A stretch of DNA of 64,000 bases from Lepraria neglecta. Taxonomy: Eukaryota > Ascomycota > Lecanoromycetes > Lecanorales > Stereocaulaceae. The notes under the pieces were generated by a model. That model was not told the DNA's origin. It saw nothing but the letters and a program-made list of their open reading frames with translations, and made no database searches. The DNA lies in NCBI GenBank assembly GCA_033220425.1, contig CM065650.1, forward strand, positions 1,550,001 through 1,614,000. Direction: 5' to 3'. The translations under genes and the position numbers were made by a program. Position 1 is the first letter of the stretch; each line of letters starts with the position of its first letter. Shown one piece after another: positions 46,681 through 56,740 of the stretch.

Positions 46681-46686
46681 TATAAA
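46681..46686 (+). promoter_or_regulatory. TATA-like box of the cell-wall protein gene
   Basis: TATAAA lies 183 bp upstream of the ATG at 46864, consistent with a long pyrimidine-rich 5' leader. Confidence 0.4.
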
Positions 46687-46863
46687 CCAGCCTCCATATC
46701 AGATCTTACATCCATCAGCTTTGCTCCTTTACGCTCTTTAATTCACATCGAGGTTATTGCTAACGCTGATTCCACCAGTTTTCTCAACTTCGTTCGCTTG
46801 AAACTTGCGCGTTAGCACTCATCCGTATAATTTAATCTCTAATCGACCAGATACGTCTCTACG

Positions 46864-47817
46864 ATGAAGGCCAACCTCATCGCCACGGCCGCTATGGCGA
46901 CTTCGGCCGTCTCCGCCCAATCTATGACGATGACAGCAGACCCAACTCTAATCGCCCCAGATCCAACTTCGTCTACCTCGACTTACACCGAGTACTACAA
47001 TACCTGCACCACCAGCACAGAGGGCATAGAGACCGCCACTACCACTGAGACCTACTGCCCAATATGCGAGGCCATGAGTATGAGCACCTACCCCGGCGGG
47101 TCTTTGACAACCTACACCACCGTCTACAAGGCACAGTGCCCAACTGGCATCGAGGACAAGACTTACACCATCACCGAGCCTTGCCCAAGCGCCGGATTTG
47201 AAGATGACCACACCCCACAAGGCTATGCTGTCACCACCGTACCTTGCGGATGCAAGGAGAATACTCCGGTCGCCATCACCACTCCCGGCCCAGCTTATGT
47301 CGCCGCTGTGAAGACCCTCCCAGCAGCTGCCCCGGCTGCCCCAACCCCCAAGAGCGCTCCCGCCGGTGCCCCTGCTGCCGCTTCAGCTGCTGCTCCCGCT
47401 GCTGCGCCTGCTGGAGCTCCAGCTGAAGCCGCCGCCGCCCCAGCCGCTCCTGGTGCTCCGGCTGAAGCACCTGCAGAGGCTCCTGTTGCTGCTCCCGCTG
47501 GAGCGCCTGCTGGAGCTCCAGCTGAAGCCGCCGCCGCCGCCCCAGCCGCTCCTGGTGCTCCGGCTGAAGCACCTGCAGAGGCTCCTGTTGCTGCTCCCGC
47601 TGGAGCTCCTGCTGAAGCACCTGCCGCCGGCGCTGCTCCTCCCTACCCTGTCCCAGGAGCGCCAGTGAACATCGCCGCCGCTGCCACTGGTACTGGAACA
47701 TCCAACGCTAAAAACATCAAACCATTCACCGGAAGCGCCGCGACAACATCCGCATTTCCCATGTTGTTCGTCTTTGGCCTGGTGGGTCTAATTGCTCCTT
47801 TCGCTTTCGCGCTATGA
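46864..47817 (+). CDS. GPI-anchored Ala/Pro-rich cell-wall protein
   Basis: Predicted secreted protein of 317 residues, single exon. The N-terminus MKANLIATAAMATSAVSAQS is a signal peptide with an AQ cleavage site. Residues 25-140 are a Thr/Ser/Cys-rich domain with paired cysteines (TYCPICEAM, QCPTGIEDK, EPCPS, VPCGCKEN), like domains of fungal cell-wall proteins. A central Pro/Ala/Glu/Gly repeat region (about residues 160-265) contains two near-identical copies of a 33-34-residue unit. The C-terminus has a short Thr-rich segment and a hydrophobic tail (FPMLFVFGLVGLIAPFAFAL), as in GPI-anchor precursors. It probably sits in the wall or plasma membrane as a spacer protein. Confidence 0.8.
   Translation: MKANLIATAAMATSAVSAQSMTMTADPTLIAPDPTSSTSTYTEYYNTCTTSTEGIETATTTETYCPICEAMSMSTYPGGSLTTYTTVYKAQCPTGIEDKTYTITEPCPSAGFEDDHTPQGYAVTTVPCGCKENTPVAITTPGPAYVAAVKTLPAAAPAAPTPKSAPAGAPAAASAAAPAAAPAGAPAEAAAAPAAPGAPAEAPAEAPVAAPAGAPAGAPAEAAAAAPAAPGAPAEAPAEAPVAAPAGAPAEAPAAGAAPPYPVPGAPVNIAAAATGTGTSNAKNIKPFTGSAATTSAFPMLFVFGLVGLIAPFAFAL
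47404..47608 (+). repeat. 99/102-bp tandem repeat in the cell-wall gene
   Basis: Two adjacent copies, each opening GCGCCTGCTGGAGCTCCAGC and running through CCAGCCGCTCCTGGTGCTCC to GCTCCCGCTGGA. They are almost identical and differ mainly by one GCC codon in a GCC run. A third copy starts and breaks off. Confidence 0.9.
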
Positions 47818-48345
47818 TTGCCCTGCGACTTCATCACAACCAGGTTATGTTCTTGGTACAGGTAAGAGCCGGACACCCTTCTACTCTACTACAGGCTGAC
47901 TCCTTTGTGCTAGGCGTTTCTCCGATGCACAATCTTCCTATTCGATTGGGGTACCTCTTTCCATCGTGGAGGTTGGAGCTCAAAAGACTTCATATACGTG
48001 GGATAATACTCTGATGTTACCATAATTTTCAATACTATTACCTTCATCTAATCTCGCTTCGGACTATTCTTGTTCATCAAAGCAAACTTCGTTGTCCTTG
48101 GGCTATGACTCAATAAAGATCATGTCTTGTTTTGATCAAGATCTTTATTCTGTCTCTGACAGGCCTTTCTTTGTCCCTCCTTGTGGCAATGACATGCTCA
48201 TTACCGTTTCCCTTAATCACTCCATACTTCCTTATGCTTCTCGTACGTCTTTCACCAATACAGCCCCATCGCGTCTAACATTCATACTATACCAAATCTA
48301 CAACATAAGCGTTATCGGTTCGGCAACAAGTACATCGTTCGCATC
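47818..48345. other. Intergenic stretch, no gene seen
   Basis: 3' flank of the cell-wall gene and promoter of the next gene. Only short open frames. Confidence 0.4.
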
Positions 48346-50661
48346 ATGTCGCACGCACCACCAGCCACCACTGACAGGATTCAGGAATTCTACGGTCCAC
48401 GTCCGGCGCAAACCTCTCGGATACCTCAACAACAGCCCAGACCACGGGTCCAACAGCAGCATACCAAGAGACACATCCAATCATCAGATATTGCGAAGCC
48501 GACAAGGCCTGAAATAAAGAAATCCCCTGTTAAAGCACCGGCTGGATCCGAGTTTGAGTCCTTCTGGTGGTGGGTAACTGGGTTTATGGACAACGTGAAG
48601 GCTAAAGCATCCATTCAGGCCCCTGTTAATGACATCAACGTACAGAGGATTGTGCCTGCAAAGTCTCGCACTGCCCCGGTCTCGTCTAATCCAAACACAT
48701 CAACATCCAGGGTCAGCGTCGCAACATCCGTAACGTTAAGAGCGAGAGAGGCAGAACAAACAGCCAGGGAAGACCAATTAGAATACGAAGCAGAACACTA
48801 CAGCCTGTGGGGTGAGATCGTTTACATATACAAGTCAGTGAAGGAGAAAGGAGCTAAGAAGAAATCAGAAGCAGCAAGGCGGAAAGAGCGCGAGGCGAGA
48901 CAAAGAGCACGCAAGGAGCGTGCGAAACAACAAGCTGCTCGTGGGCCGGATGCAGCCGCTGAAGAACAATCGAGACCTGGACGACGGCCTACAACATCGC
49001 CTCCAAGTCCTCTTCCCCTAAGGCCATCACTAATAATCGACGCCATCGCGCCCGACGAGCGGCTACCCATCACCAGAAAGCCCATACCAGCATTCAGCAA
49101 GAATGAAGGCGCAGTCGCGAAGCACGCTGTAAAAATCACCCAACTGCCTGAAATCCATAAGAGCGTGCACCTGACCAAGACGCCTGTGAACAATTATCGC
49201 GTTCAAGGAGAAGCAGAGTCAATATTCGACTACAAGCGGAAGTCAAGCAACGTTACGGTCTGGGAAGACTTCATGCGAAAACCATCAGAGCCGTCAGAGA
49301 GGCTTGCCAAACTACCACCGCATGTACCAATTCCCTTAGCACCACGCGAGCAAGCGCAAGACCAGTCCGACTATCGCAAACGTAATGGATCAGCGTGGAC
49401 GTTCACGGTTCCAGGAGAAGATAATGTTCGCGTCCATAATACTCAACCGATATTTACAAATCTCAATCTCCCTGAGACCATCACTGAAAGCCCAGAATCA
49501 CAGGCAATTGTTGATCCTCACGTATGCGGCCTCTGCGGAACTCTCAACTCACCAAAGACCCATTACAACGCTCAGGGTATTTGGCTCTGCACAGCCTGCC
49601 GAAGCCCAACATCAGCCAAGGAGGTTCCTCCGCCCCCCGCAACTCCTCGCAAGACACCAAAACGGTACAGGACTCGCTCCGGACCCCGCGGCAAAGGGAA
49701 GTCTACCAGAAGGGACGAAAATGAAAAGAAGTTCCTCTTCACTAATGGACATTGTGAGTGCTGCGACTCATTCCTCCCTCCTATCAAGATCTTCGAAATG
49801 GACATGTATATTTGCCAGTGGTGTAGCAAAGAGCTAATAGATCCAGCATCCGAACCCAAAGACATGCGCCAGTCTATGAAACCAGAACCGCTCAGATCAT
49901 ACCATCAACTTTCTGCGTCAACCGATACCCCAGTCTCTCCTTTGACTTCAGATCCCTTCGCTCGCTTCGATTCAGACAACGCGTTCACGAGACGTCAATC
50001 GCCAGAGTTTCAAGAGATACTTGCTCGACGCTCCAGAGATATGGATCGGACAAACGAAGATGATTTTAGACCACCTCCTCCAAAGAAAGACGATGGTTAT
50101 GTTCGAAAGGATTCCTCCACTTCTGAATTCGACTACGACTACGACAATGACGTCCTTCCTCCAGCACCACCATCTATCAAAGACGCGCCCCTCCTATCCT
50201 CCAAAGCCTTCAAGCCACCGCCTTCACTCTCAACACACTACTTCCGCAACAGCACACGCCTAAGCTTCTACCCCGACACCCCCCACATATCCCCCCAATC
50301 CTCCTCACCTCCCATCCCACCACCCAAAATCCCCAACTCCCCTCCCACACCGCCTCGCCCAACAAGAAAACGCACGCCCAAAGACAGCATCAAAGGCAAA
50401 GGCAGGGATTCAACCCCCCCGCCCCCTACACCGCCAGGAATACCCTCCGATTTCCACTACGCGCCCCCGCCGATTCCGGATGAGACGGTGCACAGGCCGA
50501 AGAGAAGTAGTAGTATTTATCCTGAGGATGAGGATGGGAGGTATACGCTGCCTGCGCTGGAGTTTGCGGCGAGGTTGAGGAATGAGGCGCTGGAGAGGAG
50601 GAATACGAGTTTTTATGATTTTTGGAAACCGATTCTGGAGGAGAAGTCGAAGAGCGCTTGA
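48346..50661 (+). CDS. Disordered protein with two zinc-ribbon-like motifs
   Basis: A long single-exon frame of 771 residues. Most of it is predicted disordered: Gln/Pro-rich N-terminus, a Lys/Arg/Glu coiled-coil stretch (SEAARRKEREARQRARKERA, about residues 175-200), and Pro-rich C-terminal half. Between about residues 390 and 505 are two cysteine pairs of zinc-ribbon type. The first reads HVCGLCGTLNSPKTHYNAQG then WLCTACRS; the second reads GHCECCDSFLPP then YICQWCSKEL. Each has CxxC separated by 15-20 residues from a second CxxC. A hydrophobic spot, FESFWWWVTGFMDNVKAK, lies near residue 70. No known family is recognised. The final Tyr/Phe-rich C-terminus is distinct in codon use. A real gene because the frame is long and the paired motifs are intact. 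Confidence 0.7.
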   Translation: MSHAPPATTDRIQEFYGPRPAQTSRIPQQQPRPRVQQQHTKRHIQSSDIAKPTRPEIKKSPVKAPAGSEFESFWWWVTGFMDNVKAKASIQAPVNDINVQRIVPAKSRTAPVSSNPNTSTSRVSVATSVTLRAREAEQTAREDQLEYEAEHYSLWGEIVYIYKSVKEKGAKKKSEAARRKEREARQRARKERAKQQAARGPDAAAEEQSRPGRRPTTSPPSPLPLRPSLIIDAIAPDERLPITRKPIPAFSKNEGAVAKHAVKITQLPEIHKSVHLTKTPVNNYRVQGEAESIFDYKRKSSNVTVWEDFMRKPSEPSERLAKLPPHVPIPLAPREQAQDQSDYRKRNGSAWTFTVPGEDNVRVHNTQPIFTNLNLPETITESPESQAIVDPHVCGLCGTLNSPKTHYNAQGIWLCTACRSPTSAKEVPPPPATPRKTPKRYRTRSGPRGKGKSTRRDENEKKFLFTNGHCECCDSFLPPIKIFEMDMYICQWCSKELIDPASEPKDMRQSMKPEPLRSYHQLSASTDTPVSPLTSDPFARFDSDNAFTRRQSPEFQEILARRSRDMDRTNEDDFRPPPPKKDDGYVRKDSSTSEFDYDYDNDVLPPAPPSIKDAPLLSSKAFKPPPSLSTHYFRNSTRLSFYPDTPHISPQSSSPPIPPPKIPNSPPTPPRPTRKRTPKDSIKGKGRDSTPPPPTPPGIPSDFHYAPPPIPDETVHRPKRSSSIYPEDEDGRYTLPALEFAARLRNEALERRNTSFYDFWKPILEEKSKSA

Positions 50662-51525
50662 TATTTTTGTCTGTTTACTATTGTACATAGCTAATTTAAT
50701 TGCATTCTTTGCTTCTAGAACTTAAGCTTGGCACACATTTTCATGCTGAGTTGATTATATATAGAACACTCTCGATTTTACAGGAGTGAGCTTTCCTCTA
50801 TCCTACGAGATGACCATGTCAGTACACAACTGGGAGCTAGTACAAGGCCGTTCGCAATTTCATTGAGTCAAGTATGGCATGGAGGAATCAGACGATCGGC
50901 TTGGCATTTCCGGTATGTAGCGCACCTGGGGTGGACGATTGGTCATACCAACAACGTTTGTCTAACAACGATGCACTTTCCACGTCTCCCCTGACTCACA
51001 CTCTGTTCTTCCGAGCACCGAGCTACAAACATGTTTGCTTCTCAACTGATCGTTTTTGCCCCAAGGCAGCTAGATGTCTCTTTACTCGTGATTGGTCACT
51101 CGGCGATCTGGTCTGCTCCGAAGTCATGTGTTGGAAGCACCAATCACCCTATGACAGAACGTAGATATGGTGTGGCGAGATAATTATCTTGAAACATCAT
51201 TCGCCACGTGTTGAGGCTGGGAACATCTAGGATACCACTTAATTCACTGAAGGGTGTGATGGGCTACCCATGATTTGTCCTATTGTGTTAGAGGTAGGGA
51301 GGTGTTTTCGAATTTTCACGGGACGCAGTGGGAACAGGCTGCTTTTTTTATTTTAATCGCTCATGGTTGTCAGTGTTTTCTCATTCTCCATCGTCTTGAA
51401 GAACCCAAACTTTCGAAATAAATTGACGTGTCGATACTGCTACATCCAAGTTTGATACAAACAATGTGATTGATATCCGACAACTCTTCAATCTCAACAC
51501 AGTTATCCACGATACTCGACTCACG
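50662..51525. other. Intergenic stretch, no gene seen
   Basis: No gene or repeat recognised in this 860-bp gap. Confidence 0.4.
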
Positions 51526-51840
51526 ATGTCAGATCCAACAAACTCCACCTCTCCCACCACTCCGAGCTCCTCCAAACCAAAGGCAAACAAGCTCCCAGTT
51601 GGTACACGAGTATGGCTCAAAGAAGAACTTCAGAAAGAGTCGCCAGAATCAAGTCAGTCAACAATGGGTAGAGGTTCAGAGTTGAAAATCTATGTGATCT
51701 TGCAGAACAACGGGGCCGCTGGTCTGGAATACCGGTTGGCAAGAGAAGATGATACCGACGGACCTGATTGGTGGTATGGGAGGAAAGACTTGGAGCAAGT
51801 GCCGGCGGTGTCGCTAAAGGACAGCCGTCAACACAAATGA
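51526..51840 (+). CDS. Small hypothetical protein
   Basis: A 104-codon frame starting MSDPTNSTSPTTPSSSKPKA, then the compact segment KLPVGTRVWLKEELQ and KIYVILQNNGAAGLEYRL, with DWWYGRKDLEQVPA near the end. This alternation of short hydrophobic strands and charged turns after a Ser/Thr/Pro-rich leader suggests a small beta-rich (SH3-like) fold, but I recognise no family. The ATG is at 51526; the frame is open further 5' without coding character. Confidence 0.5.
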   Translation: MSDPTNSTSPTTPSSSKPKANKLPVGTRVWLKEELQKESPESSQSTMGRGSELKIYVILQNNGAAGLEYRLAREDDTDGPDWWYGRKDLEQVPAVSLKDSRQHK

Positions 51841-52029
51841 GTCGACAGCAAGCGACTTGGGAGGGCGCTTCCGGGATGCCGACTCAGGGTCAGGCATCTG
51901 TGAGACTGAGCATAGTGGAAGCGATGGGAGAGAATGTTTCCGGGGGACGAGCCCAGACGCAGTCATCAGCGAGTCCGAACGCAGAGGGAACGGACTAGTG
52001 GGGTTGAGATAGAGCTTGGAACATAGATG
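51841..52029. other. Downstream flank of the small hypothetical gene
   Basis: An open frame in another register crosses this stretch (GQPSTQMSRQQATWEGASG...), but it has no recognised motif and no start of its own outside the gene. Confidence 0.3.
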
Positions 52030-52640
52030 AGAACACAGTGTCGCTCATGAGCGCCTGCTGAAGCTAGCAATTGAAGATTCTGCGCTTCTCAACTTTCATG
52101 TTCGTCAATTTGGTTGCATGTTGAAGCCAAGATGAAGCCAGTTAGTGCTCCTGATCTCTATATGTTAACCGATATTATTAACCTTTTGAGCGCGGACAGC
52201 GACAGTCTGTGCTTTTGACCCTTCCATATTCATCATTTCCATGAATATTGAGAGCCGAGATGTAGAAGCTCAACGCTCCTGAGGTTCAAATATTGATTGA
52301 AATCATTGATCCTTAAAGCTGTGAATGAGACACTTCGCCTTCCCTAGCCTACAGCGTTCGCTGACGATTTTGGTTGATAGAGCCTCGGTTGAGAAAATCT
52401 TCGCTCCTGGACTGCTATGAACAGGCTAACGCATGGCACATTGGAGTCCATGCGGAGAGAATCTACGCTTCTGGCTCTTCGGCCGTGGTCAGCACCGAAC
52501 TTGGTCGTAACCTGAATCGACTCTTTATTAGCTTCGAGCTGAGTATTAAATAGACCTGATCAGGAAGTTTCGAGCCGGAACTGCAGCAATGCAGGCTCCT
52601 CGATCTTTGACATTGGCTAAGTCACATCGACTGTGTGTGC
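52030..52640 (+). repeat. Degenerate intergenic repeat region
   Basis: Recurrent GCTCCTG/GCTTCTG cores preceded by GAGA-GAA-type sequence occur near 52146, 52275, 52402, 52467 and 52592. Spacing is about 128 bp or roughly half that. The unit near 52400 (CGCTCCTGGACTGCTATGAA) recurs inverted near 31700. Individual units are too diverged to define exact borders. Confidence 0.5.
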
Positions 52641-53448
52641 TGTAAAGAGCATTTTGACCTCGTTGTTCAGTGGCGAAGTACAAGTCTGTGTGGCCAAAGA
52701 AGCTATGTGTGACTGGTTGTCAAAGTTTGCTTCCTCGAATACTTCCTGTTGGCACGCGCAAAGCTGTTGTAGAACTGAAATCGTTGGCCGTGGTTTCTGC
52801 CTCGTCTCAGATTCCCAAGCCCAAAGGGGCCTAGAAATCGCCGATCCGTTTTTCAGGAACAGGTAAGGTAAGCGATCGCCATTTTCCGCGCCAGTCTGGC
52901 TTTAGCTGCTAATACAGCCATTCTGCCCAATTGTCGCGGAGAAGCCACGGAATCTGGGTTAAAAGCTCATCGAATTTCTGTATTCGGTCAATATTCAGGA
53001 CATGATTAGCTAACAGAATACGAAATCTATTTGAGATGAGGTGTGACAACATGCAGATTTGAATGGTTCAATGATCGCCAGTAATTTCGTTCTTGCCTCT
53101 TTCAGCCACTTGCTGGGGGCTAATGCCACTCAGGGAAGGAGTGACGCGAGTCACTACCGCGCCAAGTAATAGAGCTCTTTGAGCAGGCATGCAGGGTCTC
53201 AGACCCAATTCTTCCAAGACGCTTGATAACTCACTCTCCCTTTCCAATTGGAACCCCACGCTCTTTTTGCAGCACCTCTTAATTTCTTCACGCCTCAAAA
53301 TCCCACTTCTTTAGCCTTCGTTTATCGAGGAGGAGGACTTGTATCTTGTCATTGTGTTGTGGACCGGTTGTACGTTTATCCCGTCCGGCATGTTAGAACT
53401 GCAAGCTTGAAACCCTGGTTCAAGAAGCAGTCTCGACCTCCTTTCGAA
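52641..53448. other. Gene-free stretch
   Basis: No gene supported. Upstream flank of the membrane protein gene. Confidence 0.4.
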
Positions 53449-53480
53449 TTGAGCCTTGAGCCTTGAGCCTTGAGCATTGA
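53449..53480 (+). repeat. Heptanucleotide microsatellite
   Basis: About four units of TTGAGCC in tandem, with slight variation at both ends, 177 bp upstream of the membrane protein ATG. Confidence 0.8.
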
Positions 53481-53656
53481 GTAATCGTCGTCCTCCACGA
53501 CTTCAGTTTCACGACCGGCCAATTGACAGAAACGCAATTCTCGACTTGCATACCTCCCCGTCCCTCAATCCCTGGACAACACCGATTGACCTCCCAACGA
53601 ACTATCTCTATACCACCTATACACCCCAACGCAATTCACAGACCTCAAACTCCATC

Positions 53657-54262
53657 ATGGATACCTCTCACAACGAAAAACCCGTGATCGGTGCCTCAAT
53701 CGTCCACCTGGAACTACCAATCACCCCGTCCAAACTCTCCCTCGGCAAAAAACCCTCCTTCGACACCATATCGCCCTGCTCCTCCAACCTCACGACATCA
53801 GAATATCCCAATACAAAAGAAGAAGACTACGACCCCATCTCGAATTCCCAACACCCCTTCTCGGCATTCTACTCCCACCCCACGACCCGCACATCTCTCG
53901 AACAAGCACAATCACAGTCCAAAATCCACATAGCAGTCTACCAAAATGATCTCGAATCAGGGTCACGCATAATGCAGGCAGAAGCAGTACCAGAAGTTGG
54001 GTATCACCATAAGGAGGACGATAAGGTGTGGCCATGTGCAGAGACATTGCGGAAGAAGAAGCTGGCGATGGAGCAGAAGGGGAGGGGTTGCAGCCCGTTT
54101 AAGAGACTGAGCAAGAAGCAGAAGATTGTGGTGCATACGATTATTGTAATACTTTTGATAGCAACAATCACTGGGCTTGGAGTTGGGATCTCAAAGGCTG
54201 TTGGTGGTGGTGTTTTCAGGACTACCAAAAACTCGAACGCTCCTATTGGGAACGGCGATTGA
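53657..54262 (+). CDS. Single-pass membrane protein, unknown function
   Basis: 201 residues from the ATG at 53657 (MDTSHNEKPVIGASIVHLEL), single exon. The first 130 residues are hydrophilic and Ser/Thr/Pro-rich. A conserved-looking juxtamembrane segment follows: KVWPCAETLRKKKLAM and CSPFKRLSKKQKI. The transmembrane helix is VVHTIIVILLIATITGLGVG, and the end reads GISKAVGGGVF and a short polar tail. This pattern (WPC...ETLRKKK, CxPF/L, then a helix and GISKAVGGGV) is one I associate with uncharacterised filamentous-fungal proteins. With basic residues before the helix the long N-terminus is predicted cytosolic. The upstream in-frame extension to 53477 is not favoured. Confidence 0.65.
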   Translation: MDTSHNEKPVIGASIVHLELPITPSKLSLGKKPSFDTISPCSSNLTTSEYPNTKEEDYDPISNSQHPFSAFYSHPTTRTSLEQAQSQSKIHIAVYQNDLESGSRIMQAEAVPEVGYHHKEDDKVWPCAETLRKKKLAMEQKGRGCSPFKRLSKKQKIVVHTIIVILLIATITGLGVGISKAVGGGVFRTTKNSNAPIGNGD

Positions 54263-55556
54263 TCTGGTTGGAACCAAATACTTTTGACGGTACGATTACT
54301 CTCCTTTGATTCTGAGTTGCATATACTAATTAGTCGACAGTCCTAACCGCTAGGCTCTTTCTGATGCTACCATTTCTGGGGTGTCTGTATCGACTATCAG
54401 ATATGTTCAGATGGCAGATATCGGTCTTCTACCCCCCTACCATTGCCGCCAATGTTCGCTCCTATGCTGCATTTTCCAAGGATCGATCGGCGAACTCTTT
54501 GACCTATGACGAAACGGCATCTGCGATTGCTTTGGCAGCTTGCCCAACACATACTTCGACCTGCGCAAGCAGGCTTTTTCGGTCTCTAGGAGACCACAAT
54601 CAGGGAATATCTAGGTCCATGCCTAAAAGCTGTGGCCATGTACAGTGCGTTGTCGGCGCATACTGCACAAAGCCCGTCCAGGACGGGATCACCCTTTCTG
54701 ACGTACATTGCGTCTATATCTGACAACTAAAATCATTGACACCTATTAGACCAAAGTTTAAGGCTTTCAAGCCCTGTTCCAAAACAATCAATACTACATA
54801 AGTTACCAAAATTCCGCGTTCTTCGTTCACCATGATCGTCCTCATGTGAATGATGACTTCAGAACTTGCTGCACTAAATCATATCGCCTCCCTTCCAAAG
54901 TCAAGCTTCTAGAATGCTTTTTGCTGGTCTGTGCTACGATCTGCTCTGCTGTCATCGTACCCGAAGCTGAAGCTAAGATCAAGAATGGAGCTCAAACACG
55001 CCGCAAAGTTTCGCGCAAGGCTAGCCATAAAGAGCATAGTAGCCTGACCTATGTCTTGGCATCTTAACTCGTTCCATACTCACAACATGCTTCGGCCGAG
55101 GGCTTGTAATCTACCCAACCGCTGTCTTCGCTTTCTGTCACCTGCCGACCATGTGGACGGAATCTGATCTCATCTCCTCGATGTCGTCACTTTAAGAGCT
55201 CGATTTGGTAACTGATACATGGCTATCTCCTAAATTCCGCTTCCGGCTCCATCCACTCATTTCCGCCTCCTTGCTTGCCCTTCGTCGGTTCCCCTTCGTA
55301 AAATGGTTTCATTAGATGACTATCCAAGTGTGTCAGCCTCAATTGGGGCTCAGTTTGAGGGGAAGAAAACTCATTATGCATACGTTTGAAAAGCTCCTCG
55401 TGCTCTATTCGATGCATAACTAGCTCTTTGATTGCCCTAAATCGCCTATTTTGACGTGGTAAGTGGATTTGTTCGCGGCGCTCCTTAAAGCCTTTGAGGT
55501 TAGAGTGTCGTATTCTCAGCTCCGAACACCGCCGGTTGGAGTGGAGGTTCCTAGAC
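54263..55556. other. Gene-free stretch of about 1.3 kb
   Basis: Open frames here are short and unconserved. The 126-codon minus-strand frame at 55223-55603 partly overlaps the last exon of the next gene in another register and is not supported. Confidence 0.4.
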
Positions 55557-56733
55557 TTACGTCTTCGGTCTATCGGCGTTTTGTGCTTTGAGGCGCTGGG
55601 CATATTCCTTCGATAGATTGGTCAGTGTGCTTCGTTTTCAAAGATCGTGGACTTATTGAGTGCTCACGTTGCAACTAATCCTTATACCTTCCTCGATCCC
55701 CACCCTCGGCTTATACCCCAACAACCTCCTCGCCTTCTCCCCACTACAATACCTCGTCCCAACCGCATCCAACACACTCCCCCGACTCACCGTCGTGGGC
55801 GTCCCCGTAACCCACGTAACCCACTCCGCCACCCACCCGGCCAAATTCGCAACACTAACAGGGATATGCACCTCCCACTTTGGAATATGCCCAAACTCCT
55901 TCCACACCGCAAGACAGAAATCGCGAAACGTAATTGGCTGTTCATTAGAGATGAAAATAGCTTCTCCGGCTGCTGTTGGGGAGGAAGAGAGGAGGTTTTC
56001 GACGGCCAGGATGTGCGCGTCAGCGATGTTAGGGGCGTAGGTTACGTCCCAGAGATTGGAGCCGGGGCCGATTATGAAGTTGGTTTCGCGTTTGGGGATC
56101 ATGGCGTGGATGGGGGGGATTAGTTGGTAGTCTCCTGGACCGAAGAGGACGGAGGGGCGGAGGGAACAGGTTGAGAGGAGCGGGGTGTTGGCGGAGAGGA
56201 CTAGGGCTTCTGCTGCTGCCTTCGGAAAGGGTCAGTGGAGAAATATCGAGGTTTTTTTGAAAGCGGTTACTTGCCTTTGACTCTCCGTAGATTAGCGAAG
56301 TATTTGATGTTGGCCACGTTTCGTCTATGTTGGGATACTGATATCTCATATCGTCCGTAACAGCACAGCACGAACCCGTCCAAACAAAAGCCTCAACACC
56401 AGCCTTCTTCGCTGCCGAGAGCATGTTTCGGGTGCCATTGACGTTAATGTCCCAGACTCGCTCTTTCAATTTCCTTCCATACCGTCCTGCAAGCTCCGGG
56501 ACTAAGCCGGCGGTGTGGATGATCACTTTAGGCTTGATTCTGTCTATTATGGCAGTGACGGACTTGAGATTTGTGACATCCCCTATTTCGTACACAACGT
56601 TATCCCTTGGTGCTTTAGGTAGTACTATATCTAGAACAGTGATTGACCATTCTAGATGCTGCTCTTGAATGGCATCCATGATGAAAACTCCGAGGAAACC
56701 TGTACCGCCGGTAACCAAGACGGAGGTGGCCAT
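55557..56733 (-). CDS. 3beta-HSD/ERG26-like NAD(P)-dependent dehydrogenase
   Basis: Extended short-chain dehydrogenase of the 3beta-hydroxysteroid dehydrogenase / sterol-4-carboxylate 3-dehydrogenase type. Exons 56733-56275, 56219-55668 and 55607-55557 give 353 residues. The Rossmann motif GGTGFLG is near residue 10, with the SCCAVTDD strand and the catalytic YGESK (YxxxK) near residue 150. The rest includes LRPSVLFGPGDYQLIP, NIADAHILAVENLL, and C-terminal LLGYKPRVGIEEGIRISC-NEYAQRL. The first intron has a GC donor (AAG|GCAAGT); this join alone gives SKAAAEALVLSA. The last exon of 51 nt completes the C-terminus. Whether the substrate is a sterol intermediate or a secondary metabolite is not decided; it lacks an obvious membrane segment in the second half, unlike Erg26. 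Confidence 0.88.
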
Positions 56734-56740
56734 GCTTAGC

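Noticed and set aside
51768-51998. A 76-codon ORF overlapping the end of the small hypothetical gene
   Set aside because: It lies in another register of that gene with low-complexity Gln/Ser/Gly content and no independent start context.
55223-55603. A 126-codon basic ORF on the minus strand
   Set aside because: Its 5' end overlaps the last exon of the ERG26-like gene in another register, and the dehydrogenase join (NEYAQRLKAQ) explains that sequence better.
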